From: Pseudomonadota bacterium
GTDB lineage: Bacteria > Desulfobacterota > Syntrophia > Syntrophales > JADFWA01
Assembly (NCBI GenBank): GCA_030610915.1
Contig: JAUWQS010000089.1
Span: 1 to 6,785 of the forward strand
Reading direction: 5' to 3'
Length of the DNA stretch: 6,785 bases
This document shows positions 6,639 to 6,785 of this stretch, piece by piece. The notes below the pieces were generated by a model, which had not been told where the DNA came from, searched no databases, and saw nothing but the letters and a program-made list of their open reading frames with translations. The stretch's first letter is position 1; each line of letters opens with the position of its first letter. A program made the translations under genes and the position numbers.

Positions 6639-6647
6639 GAGGCTAAC
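6639..6647 (+). repeat. Right copy of 9-bp direct repeat; includes likely RBS of the next gene
   Basis: GAGGCTAAC is identical to 6514-6522. Its GAGG (6639-6642) lies 9 bases before the GTG start at 6652 and is the best Shine-Dalgarno candidate for that gene. Confidence 0.5.
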
Positions 6648-6651
6648 GAGA

Positions 6652-6785
6652 GTGGATTACTACTACAGATCGAAAAAGACGAAAAAAAATGAGGATAAAA
6701 ATCAAAAAGGCATCAGGCCTTTTTATATCCTGATTCTTGCCGCGGTGGCGGTGATATCTTTTGCCGGCGGCGTTGTTTTTGATCG
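6652..6785 (+). CDS. Unidentified membrane-anchored protein, N-terminal part
   Basis: An open frame from GTG runs off the window after 44 codons. The visible part has a short, strongly basic and polar N-terminus (residues 1-23, rich in Lys, Arg and Asn, including RSKKTKKN), then a hydrophobic segment from about 24 to 43 (FYILILAAVAVISFAGGVVF). This is the pattern of a single-pass protein with a cytoplasmic N-terminus and periplasmic body. SPOR-domain cell-division proteins and other periplasmic proteins begin this way, but the domain needed to identify it is outside the window. GTG is chosen for GAGG 9 bp upstream; an in-frame TTG at 6637 would add five residues but has no upstream Shine-Dalgarno sequence. 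It follows xerD in the same direction, separated by the heptamer array. Confidence 0.6.
   Translation, partial: MDYYYRSKKTKKNEDKNQKGIRPFYILILAAVAVISFAGGVVFD

Overview
The window carries a conserved bacterial housekeeping block with three non-coding inserts between the genes. The genes suggest a Gram-negative bacterium of moderate GC. Gene style and product sequences look most like Desulfobacterota (deltaproteobacteria-like), but this is an impression from the sequence and not a placement.

Layout. On the minus strand at the left edge is the first 92 codons of lspA (signal peptidase II), starting at a TTG codon and running out of the window. A divergent intergenic region of about 365 bp follows. 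It holds a 201-bp insert (374-574) with terminal inverted repeats and an exact 8-bp flanking duplication, and then a candidate uvrB promoter. The plus strand carries a tight cluster: uvrB (644-2662), uvrC (2652-4493, overlapping uvrB by 11 bp) and a MarC-family membrane protein (4507-5127, 13 bp after uvrC). A non-coding gap of about 500 bp then contains a 282-bp MITE-like element (5285-5566) with 26-bp terminal inverted repeats resembling those of ISL3-family insertion sequences. Next come xerD (5634-6521), an array of 7-bp repeats (6528-6636) flanked by a 9-bp direct repeat, and the start of an unidentified single-pass membrane protein (6652 to the right edge).

Function. UvrB and UvrC are the damage-verification and dual-incision subunits of nucleotide excision repair. 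Both are full length with every catalytic landmark I looked for, and each carries the UVR motif through which they bind each other. XerD resolves chromosome dimers at dif together with XerC. LspA matures lipoproteins. MarC is an integral membrane protein of unknown function that appears to be co-transcribed with the repair genes.

The coding genes are ordinary. The unusual content is in the gaps. Each of three intergenic spaces holds an AT-rich or repetitive palindromic insert. Two of these inserts contain 7-bp repeat units in opposite orientations on either side of a short spacer, and each of those two is bordered by an 8-9 bp direct repeat like a target-site duplication. At the xerD 3' end the duplicated 9 bp contain both the xerD stop codon and the likely ribosome-binding site of the next gene, so the insert may have separated two nearly abutting genes without damaging either.
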